In this document: positions 24,007-32,429 of the stretch, one piece after another
How the letters are laid out: every line of letters starts with the position of its first letter
Numbering within the stretch: the stretch's first letter is position 1
NCBI GenBank assembly: GCA_017963165.1
Contig: JAGCTZ010000136.1
Span: 1-41,860 of the forward strand
From: Treponema sp.
GTDB taxonomy: Bacteria; Spirochaetota; Spirochaetia; Treponematales; Treponemataceae
DNA length: 41,860 nucleotides
Reading direction: 5' to 3'
Notes under the pieces: model-generated
The model's database searches: none
Told to the model about the DNA's origin: nothing
Seen by the model: the letters and a program-made list of their open reading frames with translations, nothing else
Made by a program: the position numbers and the translations under genes

Positions 24007-25897
24007 TTATTCGGGAAATGGTCTGTCAAAAACAGGAAAAACAGTAATCCTCTTGTTTGCAACATCAGTCTTTTTTGTAATATACGTTTTCCGTCTTTTT
24101 TCCATGCAGATTACAAATGGAGAAGAATATAAAACCCAGTCAAGAACAATTTCAAGTCAGATAAGTACGCTGCCTGCATCACGTGGAGAAATTTATGACC
24201 GAAATGCAGACATGCCTCTTGTCATTAACAATGATAGTTTTGCGGTAGAAGTAACACCCGGTGAAATTCCTAATGGAAAATATGATACCGTTATGATAAA
24301 GCTTGCAGGATATCTTGGTATTACAAAAGAGCAGATTGATGCAAAAATTCCAAAAAATGTCAGACGTTCATATTCATCAATTCAAATAAAAACAAATGTT
24401 CCTTTCAGTAGTATTTCAAATATTGCTGAAAATAAATCGGATCTTCCTGGTGTTTCCTGGGTTTCTAAGCCTGTTAGAAACTATGCTTATACAACTCTTT
24501 CGCTTTCTCATATAATTGGTTATGTAGGTGATATCGATAAAGATGAAATGACAGTCCTTTACAACAAGGGTTATACAAAATCAAGTGTTGTTGGAAAAAC
24601 TGGAATAGAAAAACAATATGATGAACTTTTACAGGGAAAATCTGGACGCGAACTTGTAACTGTTGATGTTCATGGCCGTATTATTTCTGATGCTCCTATT
24701 GTCGAACCTCCAGAAATGGGAAAAAAGCTTGTACTTACAATTGATTCGACTGTTCAAAAGCTTGTTGAAGATTCTCTTGGTGAACGTGTAGGGGCAGCTG
24801 TCGTACTTAAACCGGCAACAGGCGAAGTACTTGCAATGGTTTCTTATCCTAATTATGATTCAAACCTTTTTACTTCGGATGATGCTGCAAACCTTTATTC
24901 AAAACTGCTAAACGACAGCTCAAAACCTCTTATAAACAGAGCCGTTCAAATTTCTTATCCGCCGGCTTCAACTTTTAAAATTGTAATGTCAGCTGCAATG
25001 CTGCAGGAAAAAGCATTTCCTTCTTCTAAAAAAATTGAATGTAAAGGAAAAATGGTATATGGTGGACGAACCTTCCATTGTCATGTTCACACAGGCCATG
25101 GCTTCCTTGATCTTAAAAATGCAATGGCACAATCCTGTGACGTTTATTATTGGACAATTGGCCGCGATTATCTTGGTATAGAAAAAATTGCTTCGTATGC
25201 AAAGGAATTTGGTTTTGGACAAAGTTCTCAGATTGATTTACCAAGTCAGGTAACAGGTCTTGTACCTACTGCAGAATGGAAACAGAAAAAATATCATGAA
25301 AAATGGGTTGGTGGAGATACAATGTCTTGTTCAATCGGTCAGGGCTTTATGGAAGCAACTCCGCTGCAGCTTGCAAATATGATTGCAATGGTAAGTAATG
25401 AAGGTGTTATTTATAAGCCGCATCTTTTAAAAGAAGTCCGCGATCCGGTAACAGACGAAGTTATTTCCGAAGTACAGCCAACAGTTTTAACAGAATCTAC
25501 AATTGATAATGCTGTATGGAAAGAAATACAGGAAGCTTTACGTTATACAGTAACAGATGGTACTCCTCAATATCCAATGAATAACAAAATTGTTCAAATT
25601 GCCTGTAAAACTGGTACTGCTGAAGTTGAACCTTACAGTAATCCTAATAGAAAAAATGAACAGAGCTGGCATTCCTGGCTTGTTGCTTATGCTCCTTATG
25701 ATGCTCCGCCGGAAGATAGAATTTGTGTAGCAACAATTGTCGAAGCCTGCAATACATGGGAATGGTGGGCCCCATATTGTACAAATATTATTATTCAGGG
25801 ATATTTTGCAAATCAGACTTTTGATGAAGCAATTCACGAACTTGGATTTGAATATCTTATAAATCAGCAGAATGTAAATCAGGGACGAATGGAATAA
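23999..25897 (+). CDS. mrdA: Penicillin-binding protein 2 (elongasome transpeptidase)
   Basis: A class B PBP of 632 residues that cross-links peptidoglycan during elongation. It has an N-terminal membrane segment (about 13-33), the PBP dimerisation domain with LPASRGEIYDRN, and the transpeptidase domain: active-site Ser324 in ASTFK (Lys327), Ser379-Cys-Asp381 and Lys537-Thr-Gly. All three motifs are intact. The start at 23999 follows AAAGGA; an upstream TTG in frame at 23993 is less likely. The mreD stop lies inside its first codons. Confidence 0.95.
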   Translation: MANYSGNGLSKTGKTVILLFATSVFFVIYVFRLFSMQITNGEEYKTQSRTISSQISTLPASRGEIYDRNADMPLVINNDSFAVEVTPGEIPNGKYDTVMIKLAGYLGITKEQIDAKIPKNVRRSYSSIQIKTNVPFSSISNIAENKSDLPGVSWVSKPVRNYAYTTLSLSHIIGYVGDIDKDEMTVLYNKGYTKSSVVGKTGIEKQYDELLQGKSGRELVTVDVHGRIISDAPIVEPPEMGKKLVLTIDSTVQKLVEDSLGERVGAAVVLKPATGEVLAMVSYPNYDSNLFTSDDAANLYSKLLNDSSKPLINRAVQISYPPASTFKIVMSAAMLQEKAFPSSKKIECKGKMVYGGRTFHCHVHTGHGFLDLKNAMAQSCDVYYWTIGRDYLGIEKIASYAKEFGFGQSSQIDLPSQVTGLVPTAEWKQKKYHEKWVGGDTMSCSIGQGFMEATPLQLANMIAMVSNEGVIYKPHLLKEVRDPVTDEVISEVQPTVLTESTIDNAVWKEIQEALRYTVTDGTPQYPMNNKIVQIACKTGTAEVEPYSNPNRKNEQSWHSWLVAYAPYDAPPEDRICVATIVEACNTWEWWAPYCTNIIIQGYFANQTFDEAIHELGFEYLINQQNVNQGRME

Positions 25898-25916
25898 TAA
25901 GAAAAAGGAAACAGAT

Positions 25917-27230
25917 ATGAAAAATAAAGTTTTAGGAATGTTTGATTATTTTCTCCTTCTTGTTATTGCCGTTTTAGTTACAATGGGCATAATGTTCATT
26001 TATTCTTCCAGTATAAACTCCGAAGGTATTTCTGTAACAAATGAATATAAAAAACAGATTATCTGGGCTGCAATAGGACTTGTCTGTCTTATAATCATGA
26101 CAATTTATGATTACAGAAGACTAGAAATGATTTCTCCCTGGCTATATATAGGTTTGATTGTAATTCTTATTTATACACGAATCTTTGGTAGGCTAGTAAA
26201 CGGTGCCCGCAGCTGGATTGGTATAGGAGAATTTGGAATACAACCTTCTGAATTTGGAAAAGTCCTGTTTATATTATATCTGGCAAGATATCTTGATGAC
26301 AGTAAAAATGAAAATCCTTTAAAGAGGTTTATTTTTGCAACAGGAATTATGCTGCTGCCAATGGGACTTATACTTATTCAGCCTGATATGGGAACAGCCA
26401 GCGTTTATATTCCTATATTTCTTTTTATGTGCTTTATTGCTGATATTCCAATAAGATATCTGCTTTATATACTTTCATTCGGTTTATTAACAATAGTTTT
26501 TGCAATACTGCCTGTATGGAATTCGGAAATTGCTTCGCAACCGGTTGCAGTCATTACAATTCTAACTAATACAAAATTCAGAATCATTCTAATTTTTACT
26601 GCTAGTTTTATTGCTTCAATAAGCTTAATTCTTAGAAAATATTTTCATTTCCCAAAATATATGATATGGATTTCTTATGGCTTTTCAATTCTTGCTTTTT
26701 CGCTGATAGGTTCCATGCTCTTTTCAAAAGTACTTAAATACTACCAGATAAAACGTCTTATCGTTTTTATGAATCCAAATACAGATCCGTTGGGCTCGGG
26801 CTGGAATATTATTCAGTCAAAAATTGCAATTGGTGCAGGCGGTCCTGTAGGTCAGGGCTTTTTAAATGGAACCCAAAGTCATTACCGCTTCTTACCACAA
26901 CAAAGCACCGACTTTATTTTCAGTATCCTTTCCGAAGAATTGGGCTTTTTAGGCGGTTGTGTTGTATTTACCTTGTATTTTTCAATCTTTATAAGAATAC
27001 TTATGATTATAAGACATTGTCCAAACAGATATGGCTCATACATTGCTTCCGGTATATTTGGAATGATAACTTTCCATTTCTTTATTAATGTTGGAATGGT
27101 AATGGGAATAATGCCAATTACCGGTATTCCGCTTCTTTTCCTTTCCTACGGCGGCTCTTCATTGCTTACCGTAATGATTTGCATGGGCCTTTTGATGAGC
27201 ATTAACTGGAGAAAGAAGGATTTGTATTAA
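25917..27230 (+). CDS. rodA: Lipid II polymerase RodA (SEDS family)
   Basis: RodA is the SEDS glycosyltransferase that partners PBP2. The 437-residue polytopic protein has IQPSEFGKVLFIL, the QPDMGTASV loop, the QGFLNGTQSHYRFLPQQSTD segment and GIPLLFLSYGGSS. It is some 60 residues longer than E. coli RodA, with an extra hydrophobic stretch in the middle (about residues 195-265). AAGGAA precedes the start. The stop codon directly abuts the stop of the convergent lipoprotein gene. Confidence 0.93.
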   Translation: MKNKVLGMFDYFLLLVIAVLVTMGIMFIYSSSINSEGISVTNEYKKQIIWAAIGLVCLIIMTIYDYRRLEMISPWLYIGLIVILIYTRIFGRLVNGARSWIGIGEFGIQPSEFGKVLFILYLARYLDDSKNENPLKRFIFATGIMLLPMGLILIQPDMGTASVYIPIFLFMCFIADIPIRYLLYILSFGLLTIVFAILPVWNSEIASQPVAVITILTNTKFRIILIFTASFIASISLILRKYFHFPKYMIWISYGFSILAFSLIGSMLFSKVLKYYQIKRLIVFMNPNTDPLGSGWNIIQSKIAIGAGGPVGQGFLNGTQSHYRFLPQQSTDFIFSILSEELGFLGGCVVFTLYFSIFIRILMIIRHCPNRYGSYIASGIFGMITFHFFINVGMVMGIMPITGIPLLFLSYGGSSLLTVMICMGLLMSINWRKKDLY

Positions 27231-27818
27231 TTAATACGGCTTATTGTTTTGAGACGTATTATAATCCATGTCAATTCTTAGATTTTTAGAAATTCCTGAA
27301 ATTATAATTTCAAAACGACATTCAGCTTTATTTTTTTGATTCGAATCATCATGCTCAAGATAATTTAATGAAAAAAGATTATTAATAACATAAATATATT
27401 CGTCATCACAATAGAAAATAAAACCTGTATTCTTTGTATATTGATTTGAAGTTATTGTAAAATAATCAGATTTATCGTCATCTTTAACATATTCATTTAC
27501 AATATCGTGCTCTAAATCTGTTTGAACAGTTTTTACAATAAAATTGCAATTAGGAGTTCGTCTTTTATCATATTTGTGTTTATATAAAACAGCAATTGTT
27601 TTATCATCCGGATGAGTACCAGAAACAAATCTATAAGTTGTTGTATCTTTTCCAGTTCTTTCGTTTTTTGTTGTAGTTGCTTCTACATAACCTTCTGTTT
27701 CTTCCCAACCTAAATATCTATAATCATCTTCATCATCATCAAAAATATAATTCCCGCAACCAGAAAACATCAAAGTAAAAATTAAAGCAATACCAGATAA
27801 TAAAAGTAATTTTTTCAT
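27231..27818 (-). CDS. Small hypothetical lipoprotein
   Basis: The 195-residue product has a lipoprotein signal with Cys21 (LMFSGCGN), an acidic stretch just after it, and a soluble domain with no motif I recognise. The start at 27818 is chosen because AAGGAA lies 7 bases upstream and the predicted transcription start falls downstream of the alternative ATG at 27845. Its stop touches the rodA stop with no gap. It is transcribed away from the EAL gene from a shared intergenic region. Confidence 0.7.
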   Translation of the reverse strand: MKKLLLLSGIALIFTLMFSGCGNYIFDDDEDDYRYLGWEETEGYVEATTTKNERTGKDTTTYRFVSGTHPDDKTIAVLYKHKYDKRRTPNCNFIVKTVQTDLEHDIVNEYVKDDDKSDYFTITSNQYTKNTGFIFYCDDEYIYVINNLFSLNYLEHDDSNQKNKAECRFEIIISGISKNLRIDMDYNTSQNNKPY

Positions 27819-27843
27819 AGTCAATTCCTTATAAACTCCTTTC

Positions 27844-27872
27844 ATTATATATAACCATCAACATAAAGTAAA
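27844..27872 (-). promoter_or_regulatory. Predicted promoter of the 27231-27818 lipoprotein gene
   Basis: On the minus strand TTTACT (27872-27867), 17 bases, TATAAT (27849-27844). The -35 box lies inside the 26-bp element shared with the divergent promoter. Confidence 0.5.
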
Positions 27873-27890
27873 TGTTACAAATAAAAAAAA
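27865..27890 (-). repeat. 26-bp element, copy 1 of a mirrored pair
   Basis: Read on the minus strand this is eight T residues followed by ATTTGTAACATTTACTTT. The copy at 28034-28059 on the plus strand matches 24 of 26 positions. Each copy covers the -35 region of the promoter it faces, so the two may form a shared operator or UP-element pair. Confidence 0.6.
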
Positions 27891-27893
27891 TCG

Positions 27894-27995
27894 AAAAATA
27901 CAAGCTGCGAATTGAAAATTGGTGTGCGGCTGCATCATAATAGCCGCGAAGCGCGCAGACGCACTCCAATTTTCACGTGAGCAGCTTGTATTTTT
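27894..27995. repeat. About 100-bp foldback between divergent genes
   Basis: Outer arms of 15 bp pair perfectly (27894-27908 with 27981-27995, containing TACAAGCTGC). Inside, GAAAATTGG (27914-27922) pairs with CCAATTTTC (27966-27974), and GTGCG (27924-27928) with CGCAC (27960-27964). A competing helix GCGGCT/AGCCGC (27926-27931 with 27942-27947) excludes the GTGCG helix. It lies upstream of both flanking genes, so it is not an ordinary terminator for either. Confidence 0.8.
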
Positions 27996-28033
27996 TATAT
28001 GAATTATTGTGAATATTTTACTTTGTTTTACTT

Positions 28034-28059
28034 TTTTTTTTATTTGTAAAATGTACTTT
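28034..28059 (+). repeat. 26-bp element, copy 2 of a mirrored pair
   Basis: Eight T residues then ATTTGTAAAATGTACTTT, differing from copy 1 at two positions. It contains the -35 box (TTGTAA) of the EAL gene promoter. Confidence 0.6.
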
Positions 28060-28072
28060 TTTAGTTTATAAT
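28044..28072 (+). promoter_or_regulatory. Predicted promoter of the EAL gene
   Basis: TTGTAA (28044-28049), 17 bases, TATAAT (28067-28072), about 35 bases before the start codon. Confidence 0.65.
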
Positions 28073-28106
28073 ATATTTAAAAAAAAAGTATGAGGTAATT
28101 AAAAAA

Positions 28107-29381
28107 ATGAAAGATGCACTTACAGGCTTAGACAGTTACGAAGAGTTTGTTCCTAAACTACAATCCCTTATAGAAAATATCGAAGACCAGATTATTGTCA
28201 TTGATTACAGCGATATAAAACATTTTAAGTATTTCAATGACACTTACAGCTATAAAACAGGAAACGATCTGCTTGCCGATTATGCACAATTACTTCAAAG
28301 TAATAAAGAAAGCTTTCTTTACGGTTCCCGCGTTGTTTCAGATAACATGGTAACAGTAGGTGTATATGACATTCATGACGAAGATATTCTACATCAACAG
28401 ATATGCACACGAAATATGCTTATTGAAAATGAGCTAAGATTAAAATATAAATGTAACAGGCTTAGAATCTGTACAGGTATATATTTTATTACAAAAGAAA
28501 ACAACAATATCGATGCAGAAACTGTAATTTCAAACTGTAATCTTGCCAGAAAAATTGCCAGAGAAAACAATACAGAAGAATCTGTTGTTGTTTTCAAAGA
28601 AGAAATGGCTTCCAGAATTAATCACGAAATAGAAATTCTGTCTACAATTGATGCAGCAATAACTAACGGCGAGCTTATTCCATATTATCAGCCAAAGATA
28701 AATTCAACAACAGGCGAGGTTAGTGGAGCAGAAGCTCTTGTCCGCTGGAAAAAGCCTAGTGGGTTAATTATTCAACCAGATCAATTTGTGCCAATTATCG
28801 AACGAAGTGGGCAGATTATTCAGGTTGATTACTTTATGTATAGGGAAGTCTTTAAGTTTATTGCTGAAAGAATTAATGCAGGCCTAAAAATTGTTCCAAT
28901 TTCCATAAATGTTTCACGTCAGCATTTCAAAAAGCTTGATATAATCAATTATATAAAACAACTTCAACAGGAATATCAGATTCCGCCAAAATATGTAGAA
29001 TTTGAAATAACAGAAACTGTATGTATGGTAGATACTGCAAAAGCAATGAAATTTATCCGTACCTTCCACGAAATGGGCTTTAAGGTTTCGATGGATGATT
29101 TTGGCTCTGGTTATTCATCGCTTTATCTTTTAAGTGAGCTTCCAATTGATATTATTAAAATGGATAAATGCTTTTTGCAGACAGACAGCCTTGAAAAGAA
29201 AGAACGTGTAATCATTTCAAATATTATTAATATGACACACCAGCTTGATATTACAACCTTGTGCGAAGGTGTCGAAACCTCTCAGCAAAGTGATTTCTTA
29301 AAATCTGTAGGCTGTGATATTCAGCAGGGCTTTTATTTTTCACGACCTGTTACCGTTGAGCAGATGGCAAGGATGTTATAA
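28107..29381 (+). CDS. c-di-GMP phosphodiesterase (EAL) with degenerate GGDEF domain
   Basis: A 424-residue cytoplasmic protein. The N-terminal 170 residues have the GGDEF fold pattern (DALTGLDSYEEF at the start, DYSDIKHFKYFND), but the signature GGDEF is VSDNM (77-81), so cyclase activity is not expected; it may bind GTP as a sensor. The C-terminal EAL domain looks active: EAL at 209-211, NVSRQHF, EFEITET, DDFGSGYSSL, the IKMDK lysine, CEGVET and QQGFYFSRP are present. It would hydrolyse c-di-GMP to pGpG. GAGGT precedes the start. No membrane or sensory domain is present. Confidence 0.92.
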   Translation: MKDALTGLDSYEEFVPKLQSLIENIEDQIIVIDYSDIKHFKYFNDTYSYKTGNDLLADYAQLLQSNKESFLYGSRVVSDNMVTVGVYDIHDEDILHQQICTRNMLIENELRLKYKCNRLRICTGIYFITKENNNIDAETVISNCNLARKIARENNTEESVVVFKEEMASRINHEIEILSTIDAAITNGELIPYYQPKINSTTGEVSGAEALVRWKKPSGLIIQPDQFVPIIERSGQIIQVDYFMYREVFKFIAERINAGLKIVPISINVSRQHFKKLDIINYIKQLQQEYQIPPKYVEFEITETVCMVDTAKAMKFIRTFHEMGFKVSMDDFGSGYSSLYLLSELPIDIIKMDKCFLQTDSLEKKERVIISNIINMTHQLDITTLCEGVETSQQSDFLKSVGCDIQQGFYFSRPVTVEQMARML

Positions 29382-29387
29382 GCTTTA

Positions 29388-30332
29388 TTAAAGCGGATTA
29401 AATCTAGAATTTTTAATAAATTTTTCCAGGCTGATTTTCCAGTCTGGAAGTTTAATTTTAAGTTCTTTACAGATTTTATCTTTACTCAAAACAGAATAAG
29501 CTGGTCTCTGGACTTTTGCACCATATTCTTCTGTTGTACAAGGATTTACTTTACATTCCTGTGTAATTTTTCCATATTTACGGCCAAGTCTGTATATTTC
29601 ACTTGCAAATTCATACCAGTTTGTATCACCACCATTCGTAAAATGATAGATTCCTGAAGAAGGTGCACTATGTTTTCCAAAGGCTTCTGTTGCATTGTCA
29701 GACTTTTCGATTATTTTAATAATTGTTTCTGCAAGATCGCAAGCAAAGGTTGGGGTACCTTTCTGATCATTAACAACACGAATTTCGTTATGAGAGTTCA
29801 TAAGTTTTGTCATGGTGTATACAAAATTTTTACCATTAAAACCATAAAGCCAGGCTGTACGTAAAATATAGAACTGAGTCATTTCTTTTTGAATGGCATC
29901 TTCGCCGTCTGATTTTGTTTTTCCATAAACTCCAAGCGGAGCTTTAGGCATATCTTCTGTATAAGGCTCTTTTCCATTGCCATCAAAAACATAATCTGTA
30001 GAAATGTGAATTAATTTTGCACCAATTGAACGTGCTGTTCTTGCAATATTTAATGCACCAATATTATTAAGCTTATCAGCAAGCTCTGGTTCTTCTTCTG
30101 CCTTATCTACATTTGTATAAGCGGCACAGTTGATTATCCATTTTATATGCTTATCATTGCTGGAAGTATCAAGATAAGAAGCTGTTTCTACAGATTTTAC
30201 GAATGACATAAGGGCATCTGCATCTGTAATATCAATTTCTTTATCTGTTCCTACCCAATGGTATTTATTCTGATCTAAGTGTTTTGCAACCTCGGTACCG
30301 AGCATTCCTTTACAACCGATAAGCCAAATCAT
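29388..30332 (-). CDS. rfbD: dTDP-4-dehydrorhamnose reductase
   Basis: A 314-residue extended short-chain dehydrogenase that makes dTDP-L-rhamnose with NAD(P)H. It has the nucleotide motif GCKGMLG (6-12), NCAAYTNVDKAE, STDYVFDG and the catalytic Tyr136-x3-Lys140 (YGKTK). The genes usually beside it (rfbA, rfbB, rfbC) are absent from the window. It lies 10 bases behind the exported-protein gene at 30343 on the same strand. Confidence 0.9.
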   Translation of the reverse strand: MIWLIGCKGMLGTEVAKHLDQNKYHWVGTDKEIDITDADALMSFVKSVETASYLDTSSNDKHIKWIINCAAYTNVDKAEEEPELADKLNNIGALNIARTARSIGAKLIHISTDYVFDGNGKEPYTEDMPKAPLGVYGKTKSDGEDAIQKEMTQFYILRTAWLYGFNGKNFVYTMTKLMNSHNEIRVVNDQKGTPTFACDLAETIIKIIEKSDNATEAFGKHSAPSSGIYHFTNGGDTNWYEFASEIYRLGRKYGKITQECKVNPCTTEEYGAKVQRPAYSVLSKDKICKELKIKLPDWKISLEKFIKNSRFNPL

Positions 30333-30342
30333 TTTTTCCGCC

Positions 30343-31092
30343 TTAAAATTTTGTAAATATAAAATTGCAGAATGTATTAATTCTGTTTATAAATGATGTT
30401 TCAATTCTTTCAGTAAAAAATGGAATTCTTGGAGCATTTACACCACCAATTCCATATAAAAGCCAGTTATCTCCATATCTGATTAAAACAATGCAGATTT
30501 TAAGCTTGTTAGGCCATACACAGTCGAATTCATCTTTATATCTTAGTTTATTGTTATTTACCGATGAATAATAAACAGATGCCGGTGTTTTTGTAAGATA
30601 AATTGTTTCATGGATTGTACCAAAAGGATCCATAAGAAAATCTGCCTGTAATTCTTTTTGTTCTTTTGCTGAATTGCTTGTAATGATTTTTTCGGAAACA
30701 ATTTCAGCAGAATCATAAAGATCATACCATTTGTTATGTCTTGTTGAATAATAAGGAATACCTACATAATCAGAAACGTTATAAAGCATTTGAGTAAGCT
30801 TTTCAGGAAGATCTTCATTTCCTTTATATGGCTTAATTTGAATAATTTCTGCAAGATATTTAGGATTTAAGTCTTTAATTTCTTCAATTAATGAATCTAC
30901 ATCCTTGTTATAGCCTGAATTTACACACATATTTTTTTGATATGCAATATTTTTGATAAGAACTTCGCCTTTATTAAGGGTTGCCTGTTCTTCTGTTGTA
31001 AGTTTTTTATTAAATAATTCACCTGAAAAAAGGTTCTGAGAAATAAATAAGAATGTAAGTGAAAAAATTATGCATTTGAATATACGTTTCAT
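30343..31092 (-). CDS. Exported hypothetical protein (DUF6675-like)
   Basis: The 249-residue product has a signal peptide (MKRIFKCIIF... ending near LFSG-E, residue 25). The mature part contains GEVLIKNIAYQKN, DLNPKYLAEIIQIKPY, GIPYYSTRHNKWYDLY and IETSFINRI; from memory this matches a Treponema family called DUF6675, which I could not verify. The start at 31092 is chosen because GGAGG lies 10 bases upstream and the signal peptide begins there. Function unknown. Confidence 0.75.
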   Translation of the reverse strand: MKRIFKCIIFSLTFLFISQNLFSGELFNKKLTTEEQATLNKGEVLIKNIAYQKNMCVNSGYNKDVDSLIEEIKDLNPKYLAEIIQIKPYKGNEDLPEKLTQMLYNVSDYVGIPYYSTRHNKWYDLYDSAEIVSEKIITSNSAKEQKELQADFLMDPFGTIHETIYLTKTPASVYYSSVNNNKLRYKDEFDCVWPNKLKICIVLIRYGDNWLLYGIGGVNAPRIPFFTERIETSFINRINTFCNFIFTKF

Positions 31093-31197
31093 ATTGCACA
31101 TACCTCCATTATAGTTAAAAATTGCATTCTGTTCAATAAAACCCATAATAGTTATATTAGTTTCAAAAGATAAGAAAGATAAGAATATTCTAATTTT

Positions 31198-31226
31198 TTG
31201 AATTATTTGATGTTTTGTGGTATAAT
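31198..31226 (+). promoter_or_regulatory. Promoter of the aminotransferase-glgA pair
   Basis: TTGAAT (31198-31203), 17 bases, TATAAT (31221-31226). The -10 box ends only 9 bases before the start codon at 31236. Confidence 0.65.
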
Positions 31227-31235
31227 ATATTCATT

Positions 31236-32429
31236 ATGATATCAAAAAATATTAAATCACTTGTTGAAAGTCCTTCTGCCGGTGTAATCCGCAAGATGTT
31301 TGAAGAAGGTGCTGTATTAAAAGCAAAATATGGTGCAGATAAAGTATATGATTTTAGTCTTGGTAATCCAGATTTAGACCCGCCACAAAAAGTAATAGAT
31401 GCAATAAAAGAAGTAGCAATGGATACTTCTCCAAATTGTCATGGATATATGCAGAATGCAGGATATCCGTTTGCAAGAGAAGCTATGGCAAAGAAAACTT
31501 CCAGAGAACAAGGAGTTGATATTCCTATGGAATGTGTTGTTATGGCTGTAGGAGCTGCCGGCGCATTAAATGCAACCTTAAAAGCCTTGTTGAATCCTGG
31601 TGATGAAGTAATAGTTCCTTGTCCATATTTTACAGAATATGACCATTATATTCATAATCATGGTGGCGAAATAATTCGGGTTTCAACAAAGTCTGATTTT
31701 GGTCTTGATGAAAATACTATAAAAGCTGCATTAAACGAAAAAACAGCTGCTATAATTATTAATTCTCCAAATAACCCAAGTGGAAGAATTTATACAGATG
31801 ATGAACTTACAGCAGTGGCAAATGTCCTTAATGAGCATGGTAAAAAAACAGGACGATATCCATACCTTATTTGTGATGAACCTTATCGTGCAATAACTTA
31901 TGGTGGAAAAAAAGTTAGTGCGGCTTTCCCTAAATATGAAAATTCTGTTGTTGTTACAAGCTTTGCTAAAAATTTAAGTGTGCCTGGCGAACGAATCGGT
32001 TATATTTGTGTAAATCCAGCTTGCAAAGAAGCAAAGGATTTTATTGCAGCTGCAATTTTTGCTACACGTGTTCTTGGTTATGTAAATGCACCGGCATTTT
32101 TCCAGAAGGTTATTGCAAAAAGCTGGGATTGTGAATGCGATTATTCACTTTATGAAAAACGTAGAAATGAACTTATAGAAATAATGGATTATGCAGGATT
32201 AAAATACGCAATGCCTGAAGGTGCTTTTTATCTTTTTGTAAAAGTTCCTGACGGCTGGAATGATGATGATCTTGCATTTACTAATCATCTTAAAGAATAC
32301 AATATTCTTTGTGCACCTGGCTCAAGCTTTGGAGGCAAAGGCTGGTTCCGAATTGCATATTGCTGTTCGGAAAAAACAATATTAAATAGTCGTGAAGCTT
32401 TTTATAAAGCTGTGAATGGAGAAAAATAA
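31236..32429 (+). CDS. PLP-dependent class I/II aminotransferase
   Basis: A 397-residue fold-type I aminotransferase. It has FSLGNPDLDPP near the N-terminus, INSPNNPSG, LICDEPYRAITYG and the PLP-lysine motif SFAKNLSVPGERIGY (Lys245). It resembles aspartate/aromatic aminotransferases of the pyridoxal family; the substrate is not clear. The ATG at 31236 has no Shine-Dalgarno sequence and lies a few bases after the predicted transcription start. Its stop overlaps the glgA start (TAATG), so the two are coupled. Confidence 0.9.
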   Translation: MISKNIKSLVESPSAGVIRKMFEEGAVLKAKYGADKVYDFSLGNPDLDPPQKVIDAIKEVAMDTSPNCHGYMQNAGYPFAREAMAKKTSREQGVDIPMECVVMAVGAAGALNATLKALLNPGDEVIVPCPYFTEYDHYIHNHGGEIIRVSTKSDFGLDENTIKAALNEKTAAIIINSPNNPSGRIYTDDELTAVANVLNEHGKKTGRYPYLICDEPYRAITYGGKKVSAAFPKYENSVVVTSFAKNLSVPGERIGYICVNPACKEAKDFIAAAIFATRVLGYVNAPAFFQKVIAKSWDCECDYSLYEKRRNELIEIMDYAGLKYAMPEGAFYLFVKVPDGWNDDDLAFTNHLKEYNILCAPGSSFGGKGWFRIAYCCSEKTILNSREAFYKAVNGEK

